From: Azohydromonas caseinilytica
GTDB lineage: Bacteria > Pseudomonadota > Gammaproteobacteria > Burkholderiales > Burkholderiaceae_C
Assembly: GCF_012927045.1 (NCBI RefSeq)
Contig: NZ_JABBFW010000026.1
Location: forward strand, 1 to 64,000
Length of the DNA stretch: 64,000 nt
Direction: 5' to 3'
Numbering within the stretch: position 1 is the stretch's first letter; each line of letters begins with the position of its first letter. Positions 9,059 to 16,787 of this stretch are shown here, one piece after another. The notes beneath the pieces were generated by a model. The model did not search any database and was not told the origin of the DNA. It saw only the letters and a list, made by a program, of their open reading frames with translations. The translations under genes and the position numbers were made by a program.

Positions 9059-10306
9059 TCATTGGCTGGCGGTCGCGGGCACCACCGCCGCGCGGCCCGA
9101 CAGGGTGAAAGCCAGCACGGCCAGGTAAATCGCCATCAGGCCGCTGACCAGCAGGCTGAAATGGCTGCCGTAGCGGTCCAGGAAAAGGCCGATCAAGCCG
9201 GTCAGCACGCTGGCGAAGAAACAGCCCAGTGCGAAGGAAATGCCGAACACCGAGCCCAATTGCCCCTTGGGCGCATAGGCCACGATGCCGGTATAGCCCG
9301 TCATCCAGACGAATTCGAAAACCAGGATCATCAGGAAGAAGGCCACGGCGCTGGCGGCCGGGTGGCCGGTCTGGACCGAGAGAATGTAGAAACCCGCGGC
9401 CAGCACCGACAGCAGCAGCACCAGCAGTTTCACGGCCGAGAATTCCCGCTCGTACAGCTGCCATTTGCGGCACAGCAGCGCAAAGCCCGAGGAGCCGGCA
9501 ATGATGGCCACGCTGGCCAGCACGTAGGAGGCCGATACCGCCGAGGCGTCCAGGCCCAGGCCGCGAATCGGGAATATCGGCTGCAGCGCGCTGTACGAGC
9601 CCTGGAAAAAGGTGGCCGTCAGCGGCGGCAGCACGGCGCAGGCCAGCAGGCGGCGGTCGCCGCGCAGGGCGTCGCGGTACTCCAGGGCCCGGGCCGCCAG
9701 CGAGCGCCGCGGGGTCTGCGGCGCCGGGGGCGGGGCTTCCACGCCTCGGGTGAAGGCGATCAGCGCCGCGGACACGAGGTACGTGGCCGCGTCCAGGAGC
9801 ACCAGCAGCCGCAGCTCCACCTGGCCGGCCAGGAAGATGCCCGCCACCGCCGCCAGCCCGATGCCGGCGTGGTAGCTGGACTGCAGGAACGAGGCGTAGT
9901 GCGCGCTCTTGGCCTTGGGGAACAGCACCCGTGCCGCCACCGTCTTGTTGATGCGGTTGACGTGGTCCACCAGGCCGCGCAGCAGCAGCAGCAGCGCCAC
10001 CGGCAGGTAGGCGTCGCGCTCGATGAACAGCAGCAGCGGCAGCGTCATGGCGGCGGCCACCAGGTCCAGCAGCAGCCAGCGCGTGCGCGGGTGCAGGCCA
10101 TGGTCCCAGTCGCTGCGCACCAGCACCACCAGCAGCGCCGGCAGCCATTGCAGCGACACGAACAGCGCCGTCATCAGGCCCGAGCCGGTGCGGTGGTAGA
10201 CCGTCACCGCCAGCACGATGTGCAGCAGCACGGAGCCCGCGGAGGAGACGGCGAAGGCCGCGGCGCTGAGCGCCAGGTTGGCGCGTCCCCGGTTGATGAG
10301 GGCCAT
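9059..10306 (-). CDS. MFS transporter, probable exporter of the cluster product
   Basis: A 415-aa integral membrane protein with about 12 hydrophobic segments and a charged central loop near residues 190-215 (APQTPRRSLAARALEYRDALRG). It resembles MFS drug-efflux and natural-product exporters more than sugar porters. The ATG at 10306 follows a GAGGAG ribosome-binding site and lies 11 bases after the ATP-grasp stop, so it is almost certainly co-transcribed. Export of the cluster product is inferred from position only. Confidence 0.85.
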   Translation of the reverse strand: MALINRGRANLALSAAAFAVSSAGSVLLHIVLAVTVYHRTGSGLMTALFVSLQWLPALLVVLVRSDWDHGLHPRTRWLLLDLVAAAMTLPLLLFIERDAYLPVALLLLLRGLVDHVNRINKTVAARVLFPKAKSAHYASFLQSSYHAGIGLAAVAGIFLAGQVELRLLVLLDAATYLVSAALIAFTRGVEAPPPAPQTPRRSLAARALEYRDALRGDRRLLACAVLPPLTATFFQGSYSALQPIFPIRGLGLDASAVSASYVLASVAIIAGSSGFALLCRKWQLYEREFSAVKLLVLLLSVLAAGFYILSVQTGHPAASAVAFFLMILVFEFVWMTGYTGIVAYAPKGQLGSVFGISFALGCFFASVLTGLIGLFLDRYGSHFSLLVSGLMAIYLAVLAFTLSGRAAVVPATASQ

Positions 10307-10317
10307 GGCCGCGCTCC

Positions 10318-11571
10318 TCAGCCGATGACGGTGTGGCCGGCCACGAACTCGATGGCGCGCGCGGCGTTGCGCTTGGCATCGGGCTGGTCGTTGCCGGTGC
10401 ACATCACCTGCACGATCCAGCTGTAGTTGGAGTCGAGCCCGCCCACCGTGTCGCCCTGCTCGCGGTGCAGCCACACATGCTGCACGCCGTGCAGGCGCTG
10501 GATGTCCTGCGCCGAGGGCAGGCGGCGGATCACGCCCTGGTCGGCCGTGACGAAGCACTTCCAGGCCGCGCCGCGGTGGTGCTGGTACAGGCGCCGCGGC
10601 AGCTCCAGCTGGCCCAGGCACAGCTCGACCCAGTCGCCGACGATGCTGCGCGCGGTGGCCAGGTCCAGCATCACGGAATGGCCGCTGCCGCCGACGCGGG
10701 TGTTGACCTCGACCAGGTGCGGGCCGCTGTCGGTGAGCATCACCTCCACGTGGCTGGCGCCGAAGTCGTAGCCGATGGCGTCCAGCGCCGCCATGGCCTT
10801 GCGCTCGATGGCCTCGCGCTGCGCACCCTGCAGCGGGAAGGAGGCGCCGATCTCGATGCTGTCCTTGACCACGTCGCGGTCGGACACGCCCACCACCTGG
10901 TGCCGCCCCGGCCCGGTGGTGAGCATCTCCACGCTCACCAGCTCGCCGCGCAGGCAGTCCTCGACCACGAAGGCCGGCGAGATCCAGTCCTCGCTGATGC
11001 CGCGCAGCGACTCGACGATGCCCGGGATCGCCGCGGCCTCCGGGCAGGCCACGGCGCCGATGCTGGAATGGCCCTGCACCGGCTTCAGGAAGCAGGGGAA
11101 GTCCAACGCCCCGGCCAGCGCCGGCAGTTCGTCGATGTGCTCGATGCGGCGGCAGCGCACGTCGTCGGCGCCGCGCGTCATCAGCACCTGGCGGAAGCGG
11201 GCCTTGTCCTGCGCGATGGCGATGGCCTCCGGGTTCGAGCCGCGCAGCCCCAGCGCCCGGCACAGCCGTGCCGCCACCAGGGTGCGGATCTCGGCGAAGG
11301 TCAGCAGCGCGTCGATGCGCGACAGCTGCGCCCGCAGCGCGGCCAGCACCTGGTCGAAGTCGTTGGAGTCGGCGACCGTGATCACCTGGTCCGCCAGGTC
11401 CAGCTTGTGCATGGCGGACGCGGGGAACCACTTCTTGAAGCGCTCGAAGTTGTCCGTGACCAGCACGGCGCGGTAGCCCTGGTGCTTGCAATACTGGATC
11501 GCGTCCAGGCCGCTGAAATTGGTCTCGATGAACACGACGGTTTTCATGGCGGTATTCCGTGGAGCAGGCAT
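10318..11571 (-). CDS. ATP-grasp ligase (carboxylate-amine ligase type)
   Basis: A protein of about 417 aa with the three-part ATP-grasp layout: an N-terminal Rossmann-like part (KTVVFIETNFSGLDAI), a central ATP-binding part with PCFLKPVQGHSSIGA, and the C-terminal metal-binding segment (VEVMLTDSGPHLVEVNTRVGG). Such enzymes activate a carboxylate as acyl phosphate and join it to an amine, as in dipeptide ligases. The ATG at 11571 has a GAGGGG ribosome-binding site at good spacing; an ATG at 11547 would start the protein directly at the Rossmann strand and is a real alternative. It is probably the bond-forming enzyme of the cluster. Confidence 0.85.
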   Translation of the reverse strand: MPAPRNTAMKTVVFIETNFSGLDAIQYCKHQGYRAVLVTDNFERFKKWFPASAMHKLDLADQVITVADSNDFDQVLAALRAQLSRIDALLTFAEIRTLVAARLCRALGLRGSNPEAIAIAQDKARFRQVLMTRGADDVRCRRIEHIDELPALAGALDFPCFLKPVQGHSSIGAVACPEAAAIPGIVESLRGISEDWISPAFVVEDCLRGELVSVEMLTTGPGRHQVVGVSDRDVVKDSIEIGASFPLQGAQREAIERKAMAALDAIGYDFGASHVEVMLTDSGPHLVEVNTRVGGSGHSVMLDLATARSIVGDWVELCLGQLELPRRLYQHHRGAAWKCFVTADQGVIRRLPSAQDIQRLHGVQHVWLHREQGDTVGGLDSNYSWIVQVMCTGNDQPDAKRNAARAIEFVAGHTVIG

Positions 11572-11663
11572 GACAAACCCCTCGCGCTGCCCATTTCTTG
11601 GCAGCACGTGATGTGAAGTGAGAAAATGAGGGCGCGCTTTTCAGCGCCGCCGAGGCGCCGGAT

Positions 11664-12449
11664 TCAGGCGCACAGGCGGTGTTCGGCCTCGATATTGATC
11701 AGGCGCGAGCACTGGTCCCAGAAGCGGTGCCAGAAATCGATGCCCTCGTCGAAGGACTGCTTGAATTCCTCGCGCTGCGCGTCGGTCTTGCAAAAGCGCA
11801 GGAAATTCGCCACCGAGTGGCGAATGTGCTCGGTTTCGTCGGCGCGGTGGATCATGAAGAACGGGGTTTCGGACAACGGTGCGACGCAGCCGTCCTCATG
11901 GCACAAACCGTTGAACAGGGTTTCGATATTCTCCTCGGCGATGATCTCGAAACTCAGCAGCAGCCCGACGATGCCCCACTGGCTCTTGGTGGCCATGAGC
12001 GCGCGGTCCAGCACCTTCAGGATCTCCTTGATGGAGGAGGTGGAGCTGCCGGGCACCACGCGCACGCCGATGAGCTGGATCGCCTCCAGGAACAGCTTGG
12101 AGTGGATGAAGTCCTTGTCCCGGCCGCCGAGCTCGTCGTAGGCGATCTGGATCAGGTGGTGCTGGCGCTCCGGGTCGTCGGTGAGCGTCACCGCCTTGGT
12201 GATGAAGGTGGGCACGAAGCGGGTGAAGTCGTACCAGGCGGTGGCCATGGTCTCGGCCGCCACCAGCGAACGCCGCAGACTCTGCGTGGCCTTGATGTTG
12301 GCGAAGACGTTGCGCTTGCGCGCCTCGTCCATGAAATGCCGGGTCCAGTAAATCACCTCGGGATGGTCATAGTCGTATTCCGTTTCCGGAATCAGATAGC
12401 GCGGTCCGTTCGGGGCCTTGAATTCGGCAATCGAGGCAGGGTGATTCAT
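11664..12449 (-). CDS. Haem-oxygenase-like diiron oxygenase (HDO superfamily)
   Basis: A 261-aa all-helical protein of the iron-containing redox enzyme family. Candidate diiron ligands are E66, E106 and H116 (DELGGRDKDFIH), E168 (SFEIIAEEN), H201, E205 and H208 (HRADETEH). The E-x9-H spacing and the H-x3-E-x2-H box resemble those I recall for SznF (which has Asp in the middle position). Members include SznF, UndA, BesC, RohS and CADD, which do N-oxygenation, C-C cleavage or decarboxylation. The ATG at 12449 has a CAGGATTCACC leader and excludes a poor upstream extension. It is the first gene of the ten-gene run, so it may make the committed step. Confidence 0.82.
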   Translation of the reverse strand: MNHPASIAEFKAPNGPRYLIPETEYDYDHPEVIYWTRHFMDEARKRNVFANIKATQSLRRSLVAAETMATAWYDFTRFVPTFITKAVTLTDDPERQHHLIQIAYDELGGRDKDFIHSKLFLEAIQLIGVRVVPGSSTSSIKEILKVLDRALMATKSQWGIVGLLLSFEIIAEENIETLFNGLCHEDGCVAPLSETPFFMIHRADETEHIRHSVANFLRFCKTDAQREEFKQSFDEGIDFWHRFWDQCSRLINIEAEHRLCA

Positions 12450-12482
12450 GGTGAATCCTGTAATGGTGGTGTTGCAGCAAAA

Positions 12483-12496
12483 ACCCTCGCGAGGGT
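12483..12496. promoter_or_regulatory. Perfect palindrome upstream of the HDO gene
   Basis: ACCCTCGCGAGGGT is a 14-base perfect inverted repeat, 34 bases before the HDO start codon. It could be the operator of a dimeric repressor or a small leader hairpin. No regulator gene lies beside the cluster, so the partner is unknown. Confidence 0.45.
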
Positions 12497-12801
12497 GGAG
12501 CGGATCAGCGCGACAGTCCGGGGCCGCGCACCCGTGGAAAAGCATTCAGGACGAGCGTCGAAGTCGTTCAGGGATGGGCGGTCTCCTGGCACATCCGGCT
12601 TCGTTGCGGCGCAGCCGGTACGGGTTCAAGGAAATTTCAGGGCGGGCCGGGTTGAGGGGCGTGTGCCGGTGCATGGATTCGTTTCGGGCCGCCTTGGGCC
12701 GCCGTGTCGTGGTCGATGGGGTGAATTTCGCACAGGCGGCGGCAATTCGAGGCCATGGGAAATTATTCTGCCGGCCGTCGCATTGCGCTAAACGCCTCGA
12801 T

Positions 12802-12821
12802 ATCGCCCCCTTGTGGGCGAT
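12802..12821. repeat. Hairpin repeat copy 1
   Basis: ATCGCCC and GGGCGAT form a 7-bp stem around a CCTTGT loop, followed on the plus strand by GCAAATTCAC. A near-copy lies 94 bases downstream. There is no T-run on either side, so it does not look like a classical terminator. Confidence 0.5.
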
Positions 12822-12894
12822 GCAAATTCACGGTGGACAGTTATTGGCCGACGCCCGGCCCGGATCAGGCCCCGCCACCCTGTGAAACAGGGCG

Positions 12895-12918
12895 GCATCG
12901 CCCCCCATCGGGCGATGC
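12895..12918. repeat. Hairpin repeat copy 2
   Basis: GCATCGCCC and GGGCGATGC form a 9-bp perfect stem around a CCCATC loop, followed on the plus strand by GCCTTCAC after the stem's last two bases. It shares stem and flank (GGGCGATGC-N3-TTCAC) with copy 1. It also lies 29 bases beyond the stop of the PEP-CTERM gene, where it could help end that transcript. Confidence 0.5.
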
Positions 12919-12947
12919 GCCTTCACAGCGTCGGGGGAAAGGGGGAG

Positions 12948-14015
12948 TCAGGAGCACCGGCGGCGGCGGCGTGCGGCCACGGCCCCGAGGGCGCCCAGGA
13001 GGCCGGCCAGCATCAGCAGGCCGCCCCGCGGCTCCGGCACGGGCGAGAGCAGGGCCACGCTGTAGCCGATGTCGCGGCCATAAGCGCCCAGCACCAATAT
13101 CTGGCCCCGCTCGTTGACCTGGACGGCCGTGTCAAAGTCCCAGCGCCCGCGCTCCCGGGGAGCCAGCAGATCCTCCAGGTTGTGCAGGGCATCGTCGGCA
13201 TGGAGAAAGGCGTCCCAGTCGTTGGCATCGAATTGCGAGCGGCCCACCACCCAGCCCTGGTCGTTGATATCCCGGGCATCGCCATTGAAACCGCCCAGCG
13301 AGCCCAGATCGGTGATGACACCGTTGCTGTAGAGAAACGGCACGTAGCGGCCCTGCACATCGGCATAGCCCACCACCTGCCCTGAGTTGTTCAGGGCCAC
13401 CGGACGGGCGTTGCCATACAAGGGGCCAATGCCGGGAATTTCCTCGATGCGGCCATGGTCGTAAATGAATCCGCCGGCGTTGAGCATCACGTCGTGGTCG
13501 TTGATGTCGATGAATCCATACTCGAAGGAAAGGGTATGGACCTGGTGGCCGTCGTAATAGAACTTGCGCAGATTCACGTTGTCCTGGGTGTGCCAGCCGA
13601 CGACGTGGCCCTGGTTGTTGACCGCATTGGCAACGCCGCCCACGACCCCGTTCAATGAAGCAGTCAGGTTGATGAGCCGGCCATCGCGGTACAGCAAGGG
13701 ATAACTGCCGTCCTGGAATCCGCTGCCGGCGATGTCGCCGCGGTCGTTCATGTCCAGCAGCCAGGCGCGTGACAGGGCCTGTACCTGCTCAAGCCGGCCA
13801 TTCCTGTAGACCAGGTTCGACGGCCGGTCGGCCCCGAAATAGCCGTTGCCCAGCACCTCGCCCCGGTTGTTCAGGCTGGAGGCATAAGTCATCCGGACCG
13901 TGGGGCTTTCGGCGAGCCCTGTCACGCGGTACCGCGGCAACTCGGCCCGCGCGGCCGTGGCGCAGGCCAGGACCAATGCCGCCGCAGCGGCCGGCACACA
14001 GCGCAAATTCCGCAT
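12948..14015 (-). CDS. HAF-repeat PEP-CTERM secreted protein
   Basis: A 355-aa exported protein. A signal peptide (about residues 1-25, ending ARA) is followed by repeated HAF-type units with the pattern LN-N-xG-xVxG (for example SLNNRGEVLGNGY, AVNNQGHVVGWHT, ALNNSGQVVGYAD, DINDQGWVVGRSQ). It ends in a PEP-CTERM sorting tail: VPEPRG, a hydrophobic helix and RRRRR. PEP-CTERM proteins are cut by exosortase and are usually linked to exopolysaccharide or biofilm matrix; no exosortase gene is in the window. The ATG at 14015 has a GAGG ribosome-binding site; a GTG two codons earlier is possible. Function beyond the surface is unknown. Confidence 0.85.
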   Translation of the reverse strand: MRNLRCVPAAAAALVLACATAARAELPRYRVTGLAESPTVRMTYASSLNNRGEVLGNGYFGADRPSNLVYRNGRLEQVQALSRAWLLDMNDRGDIAGSGFQDGSYPLLYRDGRLINLTASLNGVVGGVANAVNNQGHVVGWHTQDNVNLRKFYYDGHQVHTLSFEYGFIDINDHDVMLNAGGFIYDHGRIEEIPGIGPLYGNARPVALNNSGQVVGYADVQGRYVPFLYSNGVITDLGSLGGFNGDARDINDQGWVVGRSQFDANDWDAFLHADDALHNLEDLLAPRERGRWDFDTAVQVNERGQILVLGAYGRDIGYSVALLSPVPEPRGGLLMLAGLLGALGAVAARRRRRCS

Positions 14016-14161
14016 GACCACCTCGGCGCTTTGAAAAGGCCAAGCTCAGCAGAGCGCGCATGCGCCATCAAGCCCGGTCCTGCGGCATTTACGAATGGAG
14101 CGGAAAAATAGCGTGCCGGATATTGAGATCGTGGAAATTGATACGCGCGAGAAACGGTGAT

Positions 14162-15097
14162 TCAACAAGCAGGGATATGGGACGGCGCCGGGGTTGGGGC
14201 CATGTCGCCCAAGGCCCGCAGCCCATATTCCACGATATCCGCGCCGACGGCCTGGCACACGGGCGGCGCCGTGCGCCAGTGGTGCCAGAACAGCGTCACC
14301 GCGAAGGGGGCGTCCTGGCGCAGGTCCACCAGCGTGCCGCGCGCCAGGTGCGCTCGCAGCGATGCTTCGGGCAGCAGGCCGTAGCCCATGCCGGCCAGGA
14401 TGCAATCCAGCTGCGCCGCCGGCGAGGGCAGCACATGCCGGCTGGTGCGCCCGATCGAGACGCCGAAGGCCGCTTCCAGGTAGCGGTCCAGCAGCTCGGT
14501 GCGGCGCCCCGGCAGCACCGCCGGCGCCTTGGCCGCGGCCTGCGGGCTGAAGCCGCGCGCGAAGTGGCGCCGCACGAACTCGGGCGTGGCCACGCAGCGG
14601 TAGCCCAGCTCGCCGATGGGCGCGGCCGCGCAGCCCGGGGCCGCGCGCGCGATGGGCGAGACGCAGCCGATGACGTCGCCGCGCACCAGCGCCGGGAAGG
14701 CCGGGTCGTCGTCGCCCACCACCACTTCCAGCTCCACCGTCTCGCGCTGCATCAGCCGGCGCGCCACGGCGCCGAACCAGGTGTCGATGGAATGGGCGTC
14801 CACCGCCACGGCCAGCGGCAGGGCCGCGCGCATGCCGCCGCCGCGGGCGCAGATCTGGCCGAAGGTGTCGGCCTCCAGCAGCCGCAGCGCCGCCACGTGC
14901 TTGAGCAGCACCGAGCCCGCCGCCGTCAGCGCCAGCGGCTTCTGGCGCACCAGCACGCTCGCGGCCACCGTTTCCTCCAGCGCCTTGATGCGCTGCGAGA
15001 TGGCGCCGCGCGTGACATGGAGCTTCTCCGCCGCGCGCTCGAAGCTCAGGGTTTCGACGACGGCGGCAAAGGCTTCGAGCTGGTCCCGATCGAGCAT
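14162..15097 (-). CDS. argP: LysR-family regulator ArgP
   Basis: A 311-aa LysR-type regulator. The N-terminal winged helix (residues 1-60: DQLEAFAAVVETLSFERAAEKLHVTRGAISQRIK) matches ArgP/IciA, in which the VTRGAISQRIKALE helix is characteristic. The ligand-binding domain follows. ArgP senses lysine and arginine and in enterobacteria activates the exporter gene argO. Here no LysE/ArgO-type gene is adjacent; the divergent neighbour is an unknown protein. The assignment rests on the DNA-binding helix and length. Confidence 0.8.
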   Translation of the reverse strand: MLDRDQLEAFAAVVETLSFERAAEKLHVTRGAISQRIKALEETVAASVLVRQKPLALTAAGSVLLKHVAALRLLEADTFGQICARGGGMRAALPLAVAVDAHSIDTWFGAVARRLMQRETVELEVVVGDDDPAFPALVRGDVIGCVSPIARAAPGCAAAPIGELGYRCVATPEFVRRHFARGFSPQAAAKAPAVLPGRRTELLDRYLEAAFGVSIGRTSRHVLPSPAAQLDCILAGMGYGLLPEASLRAHLARGTLVDLRQDAPFAVTLFWHHWRTAPPVCQAVGADIVEYGLRALGDMAPTPAPSHIPAC

Positions 15098-15266
15098 GGG
15101 GAGGTCCTTCCGGCCAAGGGGCGGGCCGGGCCGGCAGGAGGTGTCGGCGCCGCGGCCCGGGGTCCCGGTCCGCGGTGGGCCCGGGTGCGGGAGGCGCCCG
15201 CGGCGTGGCGGGCGCAGGAGGCGCAACGACTGTAGGCAGCGCGCAACGCTGCGGCATCCGCACTGC

Positions 15267-15290
15267 GGGGTGGCTCCGAGGAGCCACCCC
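15267..15290. repeat. 24-base inverted repeat between argP and the divergent gene
   Basis: GGGGTGGCTC and GAGCCACCCC are perfect 10-base arms around CGAG. It lies in the 292-base gap between the divergent argP and the small plus-strand gene, 100 bases before the latter. With no T-run after it, it may be an operator or leader hairpin rather than a terminator. Confidence 0.5.
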
Positions 15291-15389
15291 AGGGCCGTCC
15301 GGCAGCGGGCGGTGCCTGTCCCGGGCCGGCCGGGAATGCCCCGGGGCGGCGGGCCGCAGGGCAGGCCCCGCGATTGCAGTTCCCCCGAC

Positions 15390-15794
15390 ATGAGCAGTAC
15401 CCACAAATCCAACTCCATGAATCGAGTGCCGGGGTTGTCCCTTGGCAAGTTCAAGTCGCCGGACGCCGTCGAGCTGTGCCAGCGCCTGCAGGCGCTGCAT
15501 TGCCACCAGCCGCCCGAGGACCCCGAAGCCGCGTTCATCCGCATCGGCATCGAGGACCCGTACGGGGACCTCGTGCACGTCGTCGAGACCACGCGCCTGA
15601 CCGAGGCGGTGAAGGTGTTCGAGACCCTGGCCGACTTCGGCCTGGTGCCCGGCCACGGCCGCTGCCGGGCCGCGGACGGCCGCACGCTGGTGCGCACCTA
15701 CCGGCAGCCGGTGCGGCAGGCGGCGTTGCCGTCCTCCCGTCCTCTCGCCACGCCGGACCTGGGCAGCGCCGAGGCCGACGCGCTGGCCCTGTAG
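15390..15794 (+). CDS. Hypothetical protein, 134 aa
   Basis: I do not recognise this protein. It has a compact mixed alpha/beta-looking middle (RVPGLSLGKFKSPDAVELCQ, then EAAFIRIGIEDPYGDLVHVVET) and a basic, disordered C-terminus. No signal peptide or membrane segment is visible. The ATG at 15390 has no clear ribosome-binding site; an internal ATG at 15417 (MNRVPG) is an alternative. It is divergent from argP across a gap with a palindromic hairpin. Confidence 0.5.
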   Translation: MSSTHKSNSMNRVPGLSLGKFKSPDAVELCQRLQALHCHQPPEDPEAAFIRIGIEDPYGDLVHVVETTRLTEAVKVFETLADFGLVPGHGRCRAADGRTLVRTYRQPVRQAALPSSRPLATPDLGSAEADALAL

Positions 15795-15959
15795 CCGGCA
15801 ACACCCATTGCGCCTGCTCCGGGCAGGCCGGCGCACGCAGCGTCCGTGCCCCGGCGCATGGGTGGACGCCGTATCGGACCACCCCCAAGACCCTGGACGC
15901 CGGCGCTTTCGCGCCGCGACCCCCTCATTGCCCTCACGACTTCTCCTGTCCGTTTTCTT

Positions 15960-16694
15960 ATGGCTTCGAACACCTTGTTGAGCACCATCCTCAAGGCCTC
16001 GGGCATCGTGCCTCGCGTCTCCCACCTCTTCGCGCCGCTGCTGCGGCAGGCCTGCGAGCGCTTTGCCATCCACACCCCGTTGCGCCTGGCCGCGTTCGTG
16101 TCGCAGTGCGCCTGCGAGACCCGCGGTTTCACCACGCTGGAGCAGGGCCTGCTGTTCCGCACGCCCGAGCGCATCCATGCGATGTGGCCCGAGCGCGTGC
16201 CGGACGTGGACGAGGCCGAGCTGCTGGTGGCCGCGCCGGAAGTGCTGGCCAACACCGTCTATGCCGGCCGCCACGGCAACGGCGACGCCGCCAGCGGCGA
16301 CGGCTGGCGCTACCGCGGCCGGGGCCTGCTGCGCCTGCTCGGCCGCGCCGCCTACCGCGACGCCGGCGCGGCGCTGGATCGCCCCTATGAAGCTCAGCCG
16401 GAGCTGGTGGCCCACCCGCGGGAGGCCTGCCTGGTGGCGGCCTGGCTGTGGCAGCAGCGCGGCCTCAACGAGCTGGCCGACCGGCTGCAGTTCGAGGCCA
16501 TCGCGCGCCGCGTGCGCGAGCCGCGCTCACCGCTGCTGCAGGAGCGCCGCTCGCTGTACCGCGGCGCGCTGGCGATCCTGCAGGACCTGGGCCACCGCGC
16601 GCACCGCGGCGGCGCCAAGGCCCGGCCCGCGGCGCGGCGCGGCGGCGCCCCGTCCGCCCGGCCCGGGCCGGCGGCCGTGCTGCTGGCACCCTGA
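15960..16694 (+). CDS. GH19-type chitinase / endolysin-like muramidase
   Basis: A 244-aa protein with the glycoside hydrolase 19 core. The catalytic-Glu region is QCACETRGFTTLEQGLLF, and GNGDAASGDGWRYRGRGLLR is the hallmark GH19 segment. Such small GH19 proteins are typical of phage endolysins and phage-derived chitinase-like proteins. No signal peptide is visible. The C-terminus beyond residue 205 is Arg/Pro/Ala-rich and probably disordered. No holin, spanin or phage structural gene is adjacent, so it is an isolated gene, perhaps domesticated. An ATG further upstream at 15846 would only add low-complexity sequence. Confidence 0.75.
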   Translation: MASNTLLSTILKASGIVPRVSHLFAPLLRQACERFAIHTPLRLAAFVSQCACETRGFTTLEQGLLFRTPERIHAMWPERVPDVDEAELLVAAPEVLANTVYAGRHGNGDAASGDGWRYRGRGLLRLLGRAAYRDAGAALDRPYEAQPELVAHPREACLVAAWLWQQRGLNELADRLQFEAIARRVREPRSPLLQERRSLYRGALAILQDLGHRAHRGGAKARPAARRGGAPSARPGPAAVLLAP

Positions 16695-16787
16695 CCCGGG
16701 CCGTCGGGGGTTTGGCCGGCGCCCCGGGCGGCGGGACGGCGCCTCCTGCATGATCCCGGCCTTTTTGCCGTTCCCGCCGTACCCCTG

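Larger units (their letters stand above)
12450..12947. promoter_or_regulatory. Intergenic control region of the ten-gene cluster
   Basis: These 498 bases separate the HDO gene from the stop of the PEP-CTERM gene and must hold the cluster promoter (minus strand) and the terminator of the gene before it. I see no credible coding sequence. It contains a 14-base perfect palindrome at 12483-12496 and two related hairpins at 12802-12821 and 12895-12918, listed separately. I could not place a convincing -35/-10 pair by eye. Confidence 0.6.

Noticed and set aside
12871-12895. Third hairpin (CCCTG/CAGGG around TGAAA) upstream of the cluster.
   Set aside because: Only 5 bp pair before a mismatch, and it overlaps the stronger hairpin next to it.
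12802-12918. Tandem hairpins considered as a mini-ykkC (guanidine-II) riboswitch.
   Set aside because: Neither loop, on either strand, has the ACGR tetraloop that defines that class.
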